Shown here: positions 22,240 to 32,637 of the stretch, piece by piece
Layout of the letters: each line of letters opens with the position of its first letter
Position numbering within the stretch: position 1 is the stretch's first letter
Source of the DNA: Cenococcum geophilum 1.58
Lineage: Eukaryota; Ascomycota; Dothideomycetes; Gloniales; Gloniaceae
Direction: 5' to 3'
Assembly (NCBI GenBank): GCA_001692895.1
Contig: KV748209.1
Span: 1,612,001 to 1,676,000, forward strand
DNA: 64,000 bases
Program-made: the position numbers and the translations under genes
The notes under the pieces: generated by a model
What the model saw: the letters and a program-made list of their open reading frames with translations, nothing else
Database searches by the model: none
Told to the model about the DNA's origin: nothing

Positions 22240-25200
22240 ATGCCTGCCACAGGTCGAGCTGCCTGCTCCTCCGGACAAAGCAGTCGGAATCCTACTAGGC
22301 CGTCGTCCTCAGATCCCAAGCAAAAGCGGGAGAAGATTAAAAGCTCGCAATCGTACGAGCAACCTCCGCGCAGGGAGTCAGCTCAGAACCCTACCGGTTT
22401 CGCCACTAAACGTCCTGGCCTCAAAAGTCGCGCCTACTCTGCACCTATGGTTTCGAAGAGCCACCTAGATGGCCCCGACAATGAGCATTTAGGCGATACT
22501 GCTAGCGGTGAGCTGGCCGACGACGAAGAAATCGTCGGTGATCCTTTCTTCCAGCGCTACAATTTTCCCCAAGCAGATGAGGCTGCAGGCGAAGATGGCT
22601 CTTCAAGCTCTCCGGATGGCTCTTCAGACACAGAAGGTCCTCTCTCCCCCACCCATATCAAAAGTCGGCCGTCTATCTTGGCTGAGTCGTTGCCTAGCCC
22701 TAGGTCACCCACACTATCTATAACAGTGAGTGTTGTTGTGGTTGTACCTCTGAATTACTAGGGTGGTCCTTAGAGCTAACTCGTATGGTTTAGTCTCAGG
22801 GAAATGATACCACCACCACCATGCAGGATATCAACATCGGTGTCATAGGCGTTCATGACGCTGGGAAATCCTCCTTCATTCGGCGAGCACTCAATCTTCA
22901 GAACACTGCTTCTCCAAATATCGCTTCTCGGAAAATGTTAATCGATGGTGTTTCATACGTCGTGCGGCTTTTGGAGTTGTCGTTTAGTGAGGTATATATT
23001 GGAGAAGGAAACTGCATCAAATGGCCGGATACGATTGATGACTATGCAACCCCCCGAATAGATGGGGCTATCACAATATACGATGTTATGAATCTACAGA
23101 GTCTAGAGCGTGTGCCTGAAACATTAAGTCAGTATTCCTTAATTTACGGGGCCAGCACCTTTTCAATCTTTTGCAAACGTATAGGGTCCTTATCTGATTA
23201 ATAAATGTGCTAACCGAGTTCCTTGAACCAGACGCACTCCATCAAGCACATCTGCCTTCTGTTCTTGTTGCTTGCAAATGCGACAACCATCCAGTTAACC
23301 GGGAGGTTGATCCCAGCATGGTTGATCAAGAAGCGAAATCAGCGCACGCTGATATCAACACATTTCAAACACAGGATTCCTCTTCAGAATCACAGAAGCG
23401 ATGTCTTTCTGTAATACTGCGGCTAATCATCTCAGCAAGACGGGGTAGGTGGTTGAAATCTCCTATGCCTCTAACCTACTTCCATCACTCTAACGCTTTG
23501 GGATTTTTCAAAATTCATGTCAACCTCCTAATTGGATATAATCCTTCAAATACTTTACATTTTATGTCTAGAGCTCCAAACTTGGACATATGCATTGGAG
23601 AATTACTAATAACACTTTCAGCGCAATCACAAGCCACTACAACACGTCGAAGAGCCAATTCATCGGCTGTACGTCATGTGTCGCCTCGTGAAACTTGGAC
23701 ACGAAGACATGAACGAGCTAGCTCTGAGTTTTCCGGCTCAAGACTTAAAGCTCGAACACCAGGGCCATATGAGACAGACACCGGAAATGCCAAATCCCAC
23801 AGATACAACCCTAGCGATACAACTGGTCATACATTTTTGGACCTTGAAGAGTCTCCGGGATATGAATCATTCGACATCGAAGCCCAGTCTTCGGATCAAG
23901 AGCAGAGTGTCGTATCTGAACTACCTTCTGATGAGAAAGGTTACACGTTTGATCAGCTTGTTGATCGATTGCTTGCCCAGCCACTATCTAAAAACGACTC
24001 CAAATTTGTTGCCATCTTTTTAGCGCTATACCGGAGGTTCGCCGCGCCAAGCCAGCTATTAGAGACAATAATCAGACGTTTCGAAGGGCTCAGTCGCGAT
24101 AAGGATCCACAGATGATCAGGACCATTGCACAGTTACGGCATCTTGCAATCTTGCAGCAATGGGTGAGCTGCTATCCTGGCGATTTTGCTTACCCCAAAA
24201 CACGACGGACAATGCGGAGATTTGTCTCCAGCCTGGCGAGCAATAGGATATTTTCAATTGCCGCAAGAGAAATGCTGCAAGACCTAGAAATTGTCGCTGA
24301 AGATGATGACACCGACTGGGCATGCTGCGATAAGAATCGTGACAACCCCGAACCTGTTCAGACATTCCATAACGTTCTTGACGAAGACTCTGAGGATGAT
24401 GAATTCTCGAAGGGAATTGGTCACATGTCTATGGGATCCGATGGCCAGGTGATCTCGCGAAGTACAACCACAAATACATCTAGATCTATGCTGTCAACGG
24501 CAGTATCCTCCAGTAGCTCTTCACGAGCCATGCTCAACGCGGTGGAGTGGGCACAGCGGCAGGCCAGTCAGCTTGTACCTAACCCAATACGGCCTTTATC
24601 AAAATTACAATGGCATTTAGTCATGGCGGAATCCGAAGAAAATATTGCAAAAGAGCTGACCCGAATGGACTGGACCATGTTCTCATCCATCCGGCCGCGC
24701 GATCTCGTGCGGCACGTGAGCATGAACTCGGAAGAAAAGAAGCGGTGCAAGAGCCTCGAAAACGTCAACCGGATGATCGAGCACTTCAACCACGTCGCCT
24801 ATCTCGTCACCAACTACATCCTGCTGCGCGATAAGCCGAAGCACCGCGCGCTGATGCTGGAGAAGTTCATGAAGGTCGCGCGCAAGCTGCGCGAGCTCAA
24901 TAACTACAACTCGCTCGGCGCGGTGCTCGCGGGCATCAAGGGCACCGCCGTGCACCGCCTCGTCGCCACGCGCGACCTCGTGCCCCAGGCGGCGGCGCGC
25001 GACTTCATGAAGCTGGAGATCCTGATGGGGACGCAGAAGTCGCACTTCGCGTACCGCCTCGCGTGGGAGAACTCGTCCGGCGAGCGCATCCCGTATCTGC
25101 CGCTGCACCGCCGCGACCTGGTGTCGGCGGCCGAGGGCAACTCGACGTTCGTCGGCGACAAGAAGGGCCCGCCGGCCTTCTCGCCGCATCCCGGCGTCTC

Positions 25201-25604
25201 GGTGTTTCAGGGCGCAGTCGGCAGCAGGGATTCCAGAGAGGCGCCGCCTGGGGGCGTGGTTGGGAAGGAGCGGATCAATTGGCGCAAGTTTGAGATTATG
25301 GGGGAGGTTATTGTCGGCGTTCAGCGTGCGCAGGGGACGCCGTATCCGACGCTGCAGCGGAGCGATGATGTGAGGCAGTTGATTCTGGATGCGAAGATTG
25401 TTAAGGACGATGATGTGAGTACAGTTCACCCAATCCGCCCCCCATCATTTCACCCCCTCATTCCCCTTATTGTTAGCCCGGTGGGAATAGAAGGATAGGA
25501 AGGAGCACAGCTAACACGTGCCGCAGGAACTCTACGAACGCAGCGTGCAGCTGGAAGCGGCCGGCGCGGGCGATCGGCGCAGGTTCAACTGGTTCCAGCG
25601 TTAG
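22240..25604 (+). CDS. RasGEF protein with N-terminal Ras-like GTPase module
   Basis: Five exons: 22240-22725, 22794-23127, 23232-23444, 23622-25414 and 25527-25604, giving 967 residues; all intron phases agree. Residues 1-165 are Ser/Pro-rich and acidic. A Ras-like GTPase module follows, with P-loop GVHDAGKS at 181-188 and ACKCDN (C288, K289, C290, D291) at the NKxD position. No DxxG switch is visible, so it may be a degenerate nucleotide binder. Residues about 448-560 match a RasGEF N-terminal module (YTFDQLVDRLL). The catalytic RasGEF (Cdc25-like) domain covers about 665-935, with MAESEENIAKELTRMDWTMF and LNNYNSLGAVLAGI, the conserved N-Y-N-S-L region. Such domains load GTP onto Ras or Rap-type GTPases at membranes. 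The gene has a sharp rise in GC near 24,660. The partner GTPase is not deducible. Confidence 0.9.
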
Positions 25605-26674
25605 TTCCATCCCAAGCCTAAGTTCAACCCAACCCAGCCCTTCTTTCTCGCTGCAGCTGGCAGCTGGAGCATTTGATCATTGTCTCGCAAAGAGAAAGAG
25701 TTGCAACAGTCTCTGACCACTGATGAGCTAGGCTAGCCCGCTTTAATTGGAACATCTCGTTCAATTACACGCAAAGTCTGATGCCGCCGTCGCTTTATGA
25801 AATATAAAATACAATACAAAGTCACTCTGCTGGAATGCAGAGCGGAAAAGGAGGTGTTGGGCTCGGTTACGATATCATGTGCTATGAATACTACATTTTC
25901 TCGGAGTTGAGCTGTCTGGATGCGTTCTTTGTTGGTTTGTACGACTGAGTTCCGGTAGCTTGGTTGTATTTGGATGTTTGGGGCGCGGGTTTGGCGGTGC
26001 TCGGGGGATTGAGTGTATCCATCGTTGCCTTATACGGTATTCGGTCATTTCGCTTGGTGCCCTGGCGTCTCGCTGTTGTTTCTCTCATTGCTGGCGATTG
26101 GGGTAGGGCTTTTTGTCGTGGCGCCTGCGTTGGCTTAAGAGCGTTGAGTGGTTCTCATTTTAGGACTACAAGGGTAAGATTAAGATATGATATGCTGAAA
26201 AGTTAATAAGATGTACTGAGACGAGCTGATCTAATTTTGGGGATGATTCAATGTGACGTGCAGGTTTTTGAGGGATGAGCTGATCGCTGGATGGCGAGGT
26301 GTGAGACCGAGAAGAGATTAGGTACAGGTCACAGTATTTCATGAACAGTTAAGAAAAGCGCACACGCAAGGGCCGTTTGTTTAGTGCTTGCCATGCGATA
26401 GAGTTTTGGATCGGCATCTGAAGCCATTCAGGAAGGCATAACCAGATGATCAAGTTAGGACTTATGCCTGAACTGCATAATATACATGAAAGAGTCCTCC
26501 CATAGAGGAAGCAATGTGTGAGATATGTGGATGTTCTGCTGATAGGGCTGCATGCGGTAGACACTGTTTGAGACGTGACGTACAAATACAGGTCTGGTTC
26601 GATCAAGCTCTGTCTATGATAATTTCATGATGTACCAAACCCCGAATATGCCAACAAGATATAATACAAAGCTA
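25605..26674. other. Intergenic region between convergent genes
   Basis: This is 1.07 kb between the stop of the RasGEF gene and the stop of the minus-strand uL16m gene, so it holds both 3' ends. I see no gene; open frames here are under 90 codons without motifs. Confidence 0.5.
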
Positions 26675-27505
26675 TCACGCAGTAGCCGGTAACCGTACCG
26701 CCGTCTGTTGTAATAACAGCTTCCTTCGCGGCCTCTTCAGGTCTTCCGCCGTGATACCATTAATGCCCACCTTCGAGATGCCCATAACCGGCGGATCGCC
26801 CTTCTTCACGAACTCATACAGCCCTGCAGCCGTCAGTCTCCCAACCCTACCACATAACAAATCAAACACTACAACTCAAACTCACCAGGTAGCTTATTCC
26901 CCGCCAGCCGAAGCGCATCCCGCACCACCTGCTCGTGCAGATCGCCCCTAATCTCAAAAATAATCTTACTAACCGCAACCCTACTCGCCCAATGATCGAA
27001 ACTGCCCTTTCCCTTCCCCATACGACTCTCATTGCCGGACGTATACACGCCGATATTCGCTGCGACTCGCATGTACAGCCGGTATTTCATTCCACGCAGC
27101 CGCTTCTTGATGGTCTCCTCGGCAATCTTGAGCTGGGCAGCAGAAATCCGCCGATCGTGGTCGCGCATTCGCAGTCCGTAGTCGCCCCAGACGACCGTTG
27201 TGCCCCGGGTCGAGCCTCCGGTGGGAACTCGGCACCGCCCTTTGCGGGACTTCTTGTTTTCGCCGCCTTTTGGCATCAGCCAGTCGAGAGGTCGCGGCGT
27301 GCTAGAGAAGGGACGGGAGGAGAGGAAGGATGGGTGCAGGAAGGGGGGGTGCTGGTCTGGAGTTGTAGTTTAGCTGGAATTCTCGAAAACATAACCACAA
27401 GATATATATTGGCTGAAAGGGCGATTTACGGCATGGTCGTGAAGGAGCAATAGCCGGGCGGCCCAATTGCATCGAGAGGTGCGGCAGTAGCCTGGGCGGC
27501 GGCAT
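26675..27505 (-). CDS. mrpl16: Mitochondrial ribosomal protein uL16m
   Basis: Three exons on the minus strand: 27505-27396, 27301-26886 and 26823-26675, giving 224 residues. The phases agree (2 then 1). Intron 1 has a weak GTTATG donor and a CTAG acceptor; intron 2 has GTGAGT and GCAG. The body is clearly uL16: KGRCRVPTGGSTRGTTVVWG, then DYGLRMRDHDRRISAAQLKI, the SGNESRMGKGKGSFDHWASR loop, and HEQVVRDALRLAGNKLPGLY followed by EFVKKGDPP. The uL16 protein sits near the peptidyl-transferase centre and tRNA sites of the large subunit. The first 35 or so residues (MPPPRLLPHLSMQLGRP) are basic and free of acidic residues, as expected for a mitochondrial presequence. It is divergently paired with RFC1. 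Confidence 0.92.
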
Positions 27506-27610
27506 GGTTGCGAGCTGGAGCGGGCTAGGGTGTTTGTGCTTGGTGGTGAGCTTTCATCGAGGTTTGAGCGCCAAGAATTGGATGTCGGGGGTGCTACGCA
27601 CGTGATTAGG

Positions 27611-27618
27611 TCGCGAAA
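27611..27618 (+). promoter_or_regulatory. TCGCGAAA box (SCB/E2F-like)
   Basis: TCGCGAAA lies about 195 bp upstream of the RFC1 ATG. It fits the E2F/SBF-type core and sits 18 bp from an MCB element. Binding is inferred from the motif. Confidence 0.45.
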
Positions 27619-27635
27619 TCAACTCCGCAATGAGA

Positions 27636-27641
27636 ACGCGT
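27636..27641 (+). promoter_or_regulatory. MCB element (ACGCGT)
   Basis: ACGCGT, the MluI cell-cycle box bound by MBF (Mbp1-Swi6) in fungi, lies 172 bp before the RFC1 ATG. MBF drives G1/S expression of replication genes, so the site fits RFC1. The occupancy itself is inference. Confidence 0.55.
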
Positions 27642-27812
27642 CGGGACGTGCTTTCCAATTCCCTCAGTGTCCTCCAAAAGCGGAATTTGCGGTCTGGTGA
27701 CGACGAGTTCTTTTGGTGCCACCATTCTTGTCTCGCTTTCTTGTGTATCGAATTGACTCACAATCACAGCCCACTGTTGTACTGTGTTGTGTTTTGGGTG
27801 GAGATAGATAGA

Positions 27813-30800
27813 ATGCCGGCGGACATTCGCAACTTTTTTGGTGGAGGCAGACAGCCGCAGGAGAACCAGAGCCAGAGCACGCCGAAAAAAGATGTGGTAT
27901 GGATCTCCTCACTTCGCTTCGGTCACCTCTTCCGTCCTTTCCCTCGATTGTCATCGCTCTCGTCTTCTATCGACCCTACCAATGCTCTCATTACAAAATG
28001 GTCGCTAATCGGCGTATTACACGTCTACAGAGTGGTAAAATCAGCAAGAAGCAAGTCAGAGGCGCTCGTAGGGTGATTGATGATTCTGACGATGAAGACT
28101 ACGACGAGAAGTGAGTGGGAGAGAAATGGACCAGCAGAGTGAAGCTTACAAATGCCAGACCCAAAAAGCCCTCGCCTAAGAAGCCGACGCCGAAGAAGCA
28201 AATGTGAGTTACAAGATTTGAAGTTTCTCAAGTTACGACGGGTGCTGACTGTAGTTAAGTAGCAAACGAGCTCCGTCGCCAGAGGGTCAAGCCACGACTA
28301 CATTAGACTACTTCGGTAGCAAGAACAAGCCCAAACGAACCGAACCCGTCAGACCTAAGAGGTCCGCAGAGTCCACTCCTAAAAAACCGCCCACGAAAGC
28401 TAAGGGCAAAGCGGCGAAAGGCAAATCCTCTGCGCGAGTGAAGAAGCCTATGACGTACCACCCTGTGGAGGGTGATGACGAATTTCAGGACGACGATTTT
28501 GATGGCGCGGACGATCTGTTCGCTGAGTTATTCAAGAATGACATTCGAGGAGATGATTATGTGGAAGACGAAGACGAGGATGAAGTTGTGTTACCACACC
28601 GTATATCCCCAAAGAAGCGTGACCAGAAGAAGCTGGTCAAGGAAGAGGATGACTTTGTCCCTAATGCTGAGGATGTTGACATGAAGGATGTGGACCGGGA
28701 TGATAACTTCCTCGACCCAGACGACGATGAACGGATACTAGTAGACAAGCCTGCTAAAGGAAATACTAAGAAGCCTACTACAAGCAGGAAACGCAAGTCG
28801 GTCGAACTCGAGGAGGATGAGGAAGATAATCCCCCAAAGAAAGGAAGAGGACGTCCACCTAAAGACACCAAGAAATCCCCTGCTAAGAAGCGCGCGAAGA
28901 AGGAAGAGGTGGCTGAGAGCTCTGCAGTCCAGGCCATTTACGATAGCATCCCCTTAGTTCGACCACCCACCCCACCACCACAATCAGATGCACCGGCGAA
29001 ATTCAACTGGCGTGCTGGTGGTGCAGCCAACCACGCTCCTCCACCTATGGCGGGTGCTGCAGAGATTCCTACTGGAGCTGAAAACTGCCTGGCTGGGTTG
29101 ACATTTGTGTTTACTGGTGTGGGACAGATTCTTGACCGAGAAGAGGGTCAGAAATTGATAAAGCGTTATGGAGGCAAGATTACAACAGCGCCCAGCAAGA
29201 AGACGAGCTATGTGGTGCTAGGTTCCGATGCTGGACCCAGGAAGCTCGAAAAGATTAGGGAGAATAATATCAAGACAATTGATGAAAATGGTCTATTCGA
29301 GCTCATCCGTCGACTTCCCGCAAATGGCGGGGATGGTAAAGCTGCTGCTGCTTACGAGCAAAAGCAACAGGAAGAAATAAAGAAGATCAAGGAAATGGCC
29401 GCTGAAATGGACAAGGAAGAGCGCAGAGTTGGTGGCGTTGGCGGAGCCGGAGGAGGCAAAGCTGCTATGTCTTCTGGTAAGACTAATGAACCGGCAGTGG
29501 ACAACAGACTCTGGACAGTCAAATATGCTCCAACTAGCCTTAACCAAATCTGTGGCAATAAAGCTGCGGTCGAGAAGTTGCAGAGGTGGCTCCAAAGATT
29601 CTCCAAAAACCAGCAGACGGGGTTCAAAATGGCCGGTCCAGATGGTAGCGGCGTCTTTAGAGCTGTCATCATTCATGGACCACCTGGTATTGGCAAAACG
29701 ACCGCAGCACACCTTGTGGCTAAACTCGAGGGCTACGATGTTGTCGAAAGCAACGCAAGTGATACTCGAAGCAAGAAATTGGTCGAATCCGGTCTGAAGG
29801 GCGTTCTGAGTACCACCTCGCTTTTCGGCTACTTTGCAGGAGAAGGACAAAAGGTCGAAGCCTCTAAGAAGAAACTTGTTCTCATTATGGATGAAGTTGA
29901 TGGCATGTCTGCTGGAGATCGAGGTGGTGTTGGAGCTTTGGCTGCTATCTGCAGGAAAACTCAAATTCCTATGATCCTGATTTGCAATGATCGGCGCCTA
30001 CCGAAAATGAAGCCATTCGATGGCTGCACATACGATCTCCCTTTCAGACGACCAACTGCGGATAATATCAGATCGAGAATTGCATCAATTGCTTTCCGCG
30101 AAGGCTTGAAAATGCCAGCCCCAGTTATCAATGCTCTCATCGAAGGGAGTAACGCTGATATACGTCAAGTGGTGAATATGATCTCTACTGCCAGGTTGGA
30201 CCAGGAAGCGATGGACTTCGACAAGAGTCAAGAGATGTCCAAATCTTGGGAGAAGCATGTCATTCTTAAACCTTGGGATATCACATCGAAGATTCTTGGA
30301 GGCGGTATGTTCTCAGAAAGTAGCAAGGCCACACTGAATGACAAGATTGAGCTGTACTTCAACGATCACGAGTTCAGCTACTTGATGCTCCAAGAGAACT
30401 ATTTAGGTACGAACCCTATCCAAGCGCTCAGATACTCTGGCAGAGAAAAGAACTTGAAGCAGCTGGAACTGGTGGACAAGGCTGCGGAGAGTATCAGTGA
30501 CGGCGACTTGGTCGACCGGATGATTCACGGTTCCCAACAACAATGGAGTCTCATGCCAACACACGCGGTATTCAGCTTTGTCAAACCTGCCAGCTGCATA
30601 TCTGGCAGCATGGCAGGCTTCAAGACTAATTTCACCTCGTGGTTGGGCAAGAACAGTAGTCAGCAGAAATTGACCAGGATGGTCAAAGAAATTCAGGGTC
30701 ATATGCGCTTGCGTTCATCTGGCGACAGACATGAGATTCGGCAGGAGTATATTCCAGTCTTGTGGACGCAACTTATCAAGAAACTGGAACTAAAGGGCAA

Positions 30801-31364
30801 AGAGGCTGTGGGGGATGTCATCGAACTTATGGACAGCTACTTCCTCACCAAAGATGACTTCGACGCCATTTCAGAGCTCGGTGTTGGTTATATGGATCAG
30901 AAGGATGTCAACCTGGCAACGCAGACGAAAGCTACTTTCACTAGATTGTAAGTTTTCCTCCAACGGTAATCTGTGCAAGCTAACAGAATTTTGCAACTAG
31001 ATATAACCAACAATCGCATCCCCTACCGTTCATGAAAGCAAGCAACGTTGTCGCGCCGAAGAAAGCTGCCAAAGAGAAGCCTGATCTCGAAGAAGCCATT
31101 GACGAATCCGACGAGGGCGAAGTCATTGATGAAATTAAGGATGATGAGGAAGAAGACGCAGATCTCTCAAAGGACAAGTACGTTAAACAGCCGAAGAAGA
31201 AGGCTGCTCCCAAGAAAGCCGCACCGCAGAAGTCCAGGAAGGGGAAAAAGGCAAAAGCCCAGGATGAGGATGATGAGATCGAGGACGATAGTGATGATGT
31301 CAAGCCGAAGGGCCGTGGTGGTGCAAAAGGGAAGGCACCAGCCAAGGGAAAGGCGAAGAAGTAA
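27813..31364 (+). CDS. RFC1: Replication factor C large subunit (clamp loader)
   Basis: Five exons: 27813-27896, 28031-28110, 28159-28203, 28263-30947 and 31001-31364, giving 1,085 residues, normal for fungal RFC1. The start was chosen because MPADIRNFFG is the PCNA-binding (PIP-like) N-terminus of the family. An acidic and Lys-rich linker leads to a BRCT domain (about 343-420, GLTFVFTGVG, KRYGGKIT). The AAA+ module has Walker A GPPGIGKT at 542-549 and Walker B LIMDEVD near 610-616, then NASD, sensor ICNDRRLPKM and the RFC1 C-terminal domain (VKPASCISGSMAGFKTNFTS). The end is a Lys/Asp-rich tail (KKAAPKKAAPQKSRKGKK). The complex of RFC1 with RFC2-5 opens PCNA and loads it on DNA in the nucleus. 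It is intact with all catalytic motifs, and probably G1/S regulated through the MCB site. Confidence 0.96.
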
Positions 31365-32637
31365 ACTGGTGATGGGTAATCCGGGGCTCATGAATGAAGT
31401 TGGCATGAACTTGTTACAAGCGGCTTTGGTAGGCATTTTTGGAAGAATAGCATACTCGGCGCTTTCTGGAATATATTTGATAAGGTTGGCTCCTCTAGCT
31501 TTACGCCTTACCTATAGTGTAGGATTCTCTGTAGCCGAGCTGACGCATGTCGATAGCATTTGCAGTAGCTAAGGCACGCAGCTAAGGGTTACATACAGAA
31601 CAGAAGTAATCGAAGCTAGTTTCATGAGCAGTGGTATTCATTCCCTCTACTTGTACTCGGAGGGATAAGGTCGGATCGGTAACGTGACACACGGGATTTT
31701 GCTTGTCCCTAGGTTTTGCTCGATTTGAACATCAAAATGCCAATTTGGCAGTAAAAAGGGAGGCGGTTTACTAGCGCGAGCAAAACTTAGGGACCGAGCA
31801 AAACCCCGTGTGTCACGTTATCTTTACTCTGGTGAGCTGCTACAACACCTCATTCTGTGAGTATTTGGGAGAGGCCGCTCTATGGCCATGGTTCCACGAG
31901 GTTAATGGGGTGAGTATAGGCTCTCTGTCTTGGGATTCCTTGCAGGCACTTACAGGCATTTATTCAGGTGCCTTAGTCCTAAACGTCAAAACGTCTCACA
32001 TCTACTCAGCATCGAAATATTCTCGTATTTGTCTTATACAAGGCGCTCTATTTCTTCTGCATTGTGGACGGACCTGCAATGCAGCCAGAATCACCCTGAT
32101 CTTATACTCTGTAGCGCAATAATGTCTTCGAGGTCCTCAGACGCTCCGCGAGATCCTTGCCAGCCGTCAGGTAGAAATGTTAGAATCGCGGGTGGACTAC
32201 CACAAGGCCGTCTGAAGACTTGGAGCAGTTGCTGAAGCCTTACATAGCCTTGCAGGCATTTAATATCATCAACTCGCAGAGAGAACTTGTGGAAACGACT
32301 TATATTCTTCACCGTCGTTTTTGCTCACTTCACCAGTTCATTAATCTCTCGTCAGACAGTGACGATATGACCTATGTTATTCACTGGAAATTCGGCCAGC
32401 TGATCATCCAGCTCGGACGTGCACTCTTCGTGCTTGTTTTGTCTATTGTTTTACTCCCTTCAACCTTATCACACCTCAACGATCAACACACACAGTTACC
32501 TCGCGCTCAGCTAGAGCGATAGAGAGGATAAGCCCTCCGTTGCGCTATCCTTTCGCTATCCTTTCAGCACTTTTGGAAAAACATTCTCTCTACGCGCAAT
32601 TCAATATACTTATTTCACATCACAACGGCATCACACC
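31365..32637. other. Intergenic region carrying a MITE
   Basis: The 3' flank of RFC1, a 137-bp inverted-repeat element at 31682-31818, then about 800 bp with no supported gene. The pyrimidine-rich 32,440-32,637 part is the likely promoter and leader of the next gene, ending in CACACCATGG. Confidence 0.5.
31682..31818. mobile_element. MITE with Tc1/mariner-like ends and TA duplications
   Basis: The arms begin ACGTGACACACGGG and pair over about 44 bp: left 31682-31724, right about 31775-31818. They differ by a few transitions and one single-base gap. The dinucleotide TA flanks both ends (31680-31681 and 31819-31820), as expected for Tc1/mariner (pogo/Fot-type) transposition. At 137 bp it has no coding room, so it was moved by a transposase from elsewhere. 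The arms are nearly intact, so it is fairly young. Confidence 0.75.

Larger units (their letters stand above)
27506..27812. promoter_or_regulatory. Divergent promoter shared by mrpl16 and RFC1
   Basis: Only 307 bp separate the two start codons, so both promoters must lie here or extend into transcribed sequence. The stretch holds an MCB element and a TCGCGAAA box, both listed separately, on the side closer to RFC1. Confidence 0.7.

Noticed and set aside
24683-25429. 248-codon minus-strand frame opposite the RasGEF domain
   Set aside because: It is a shadow caused by the high GC3 of the RasGEF exon; the plus frame matches the RasGEF family throughout.
29293-29964. 223-codon minus-strand frame opposite the AAA+ region of RFC1
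   Set aside because: It is antisense to clear Walker A/B coding sequence and has no motif of its own.
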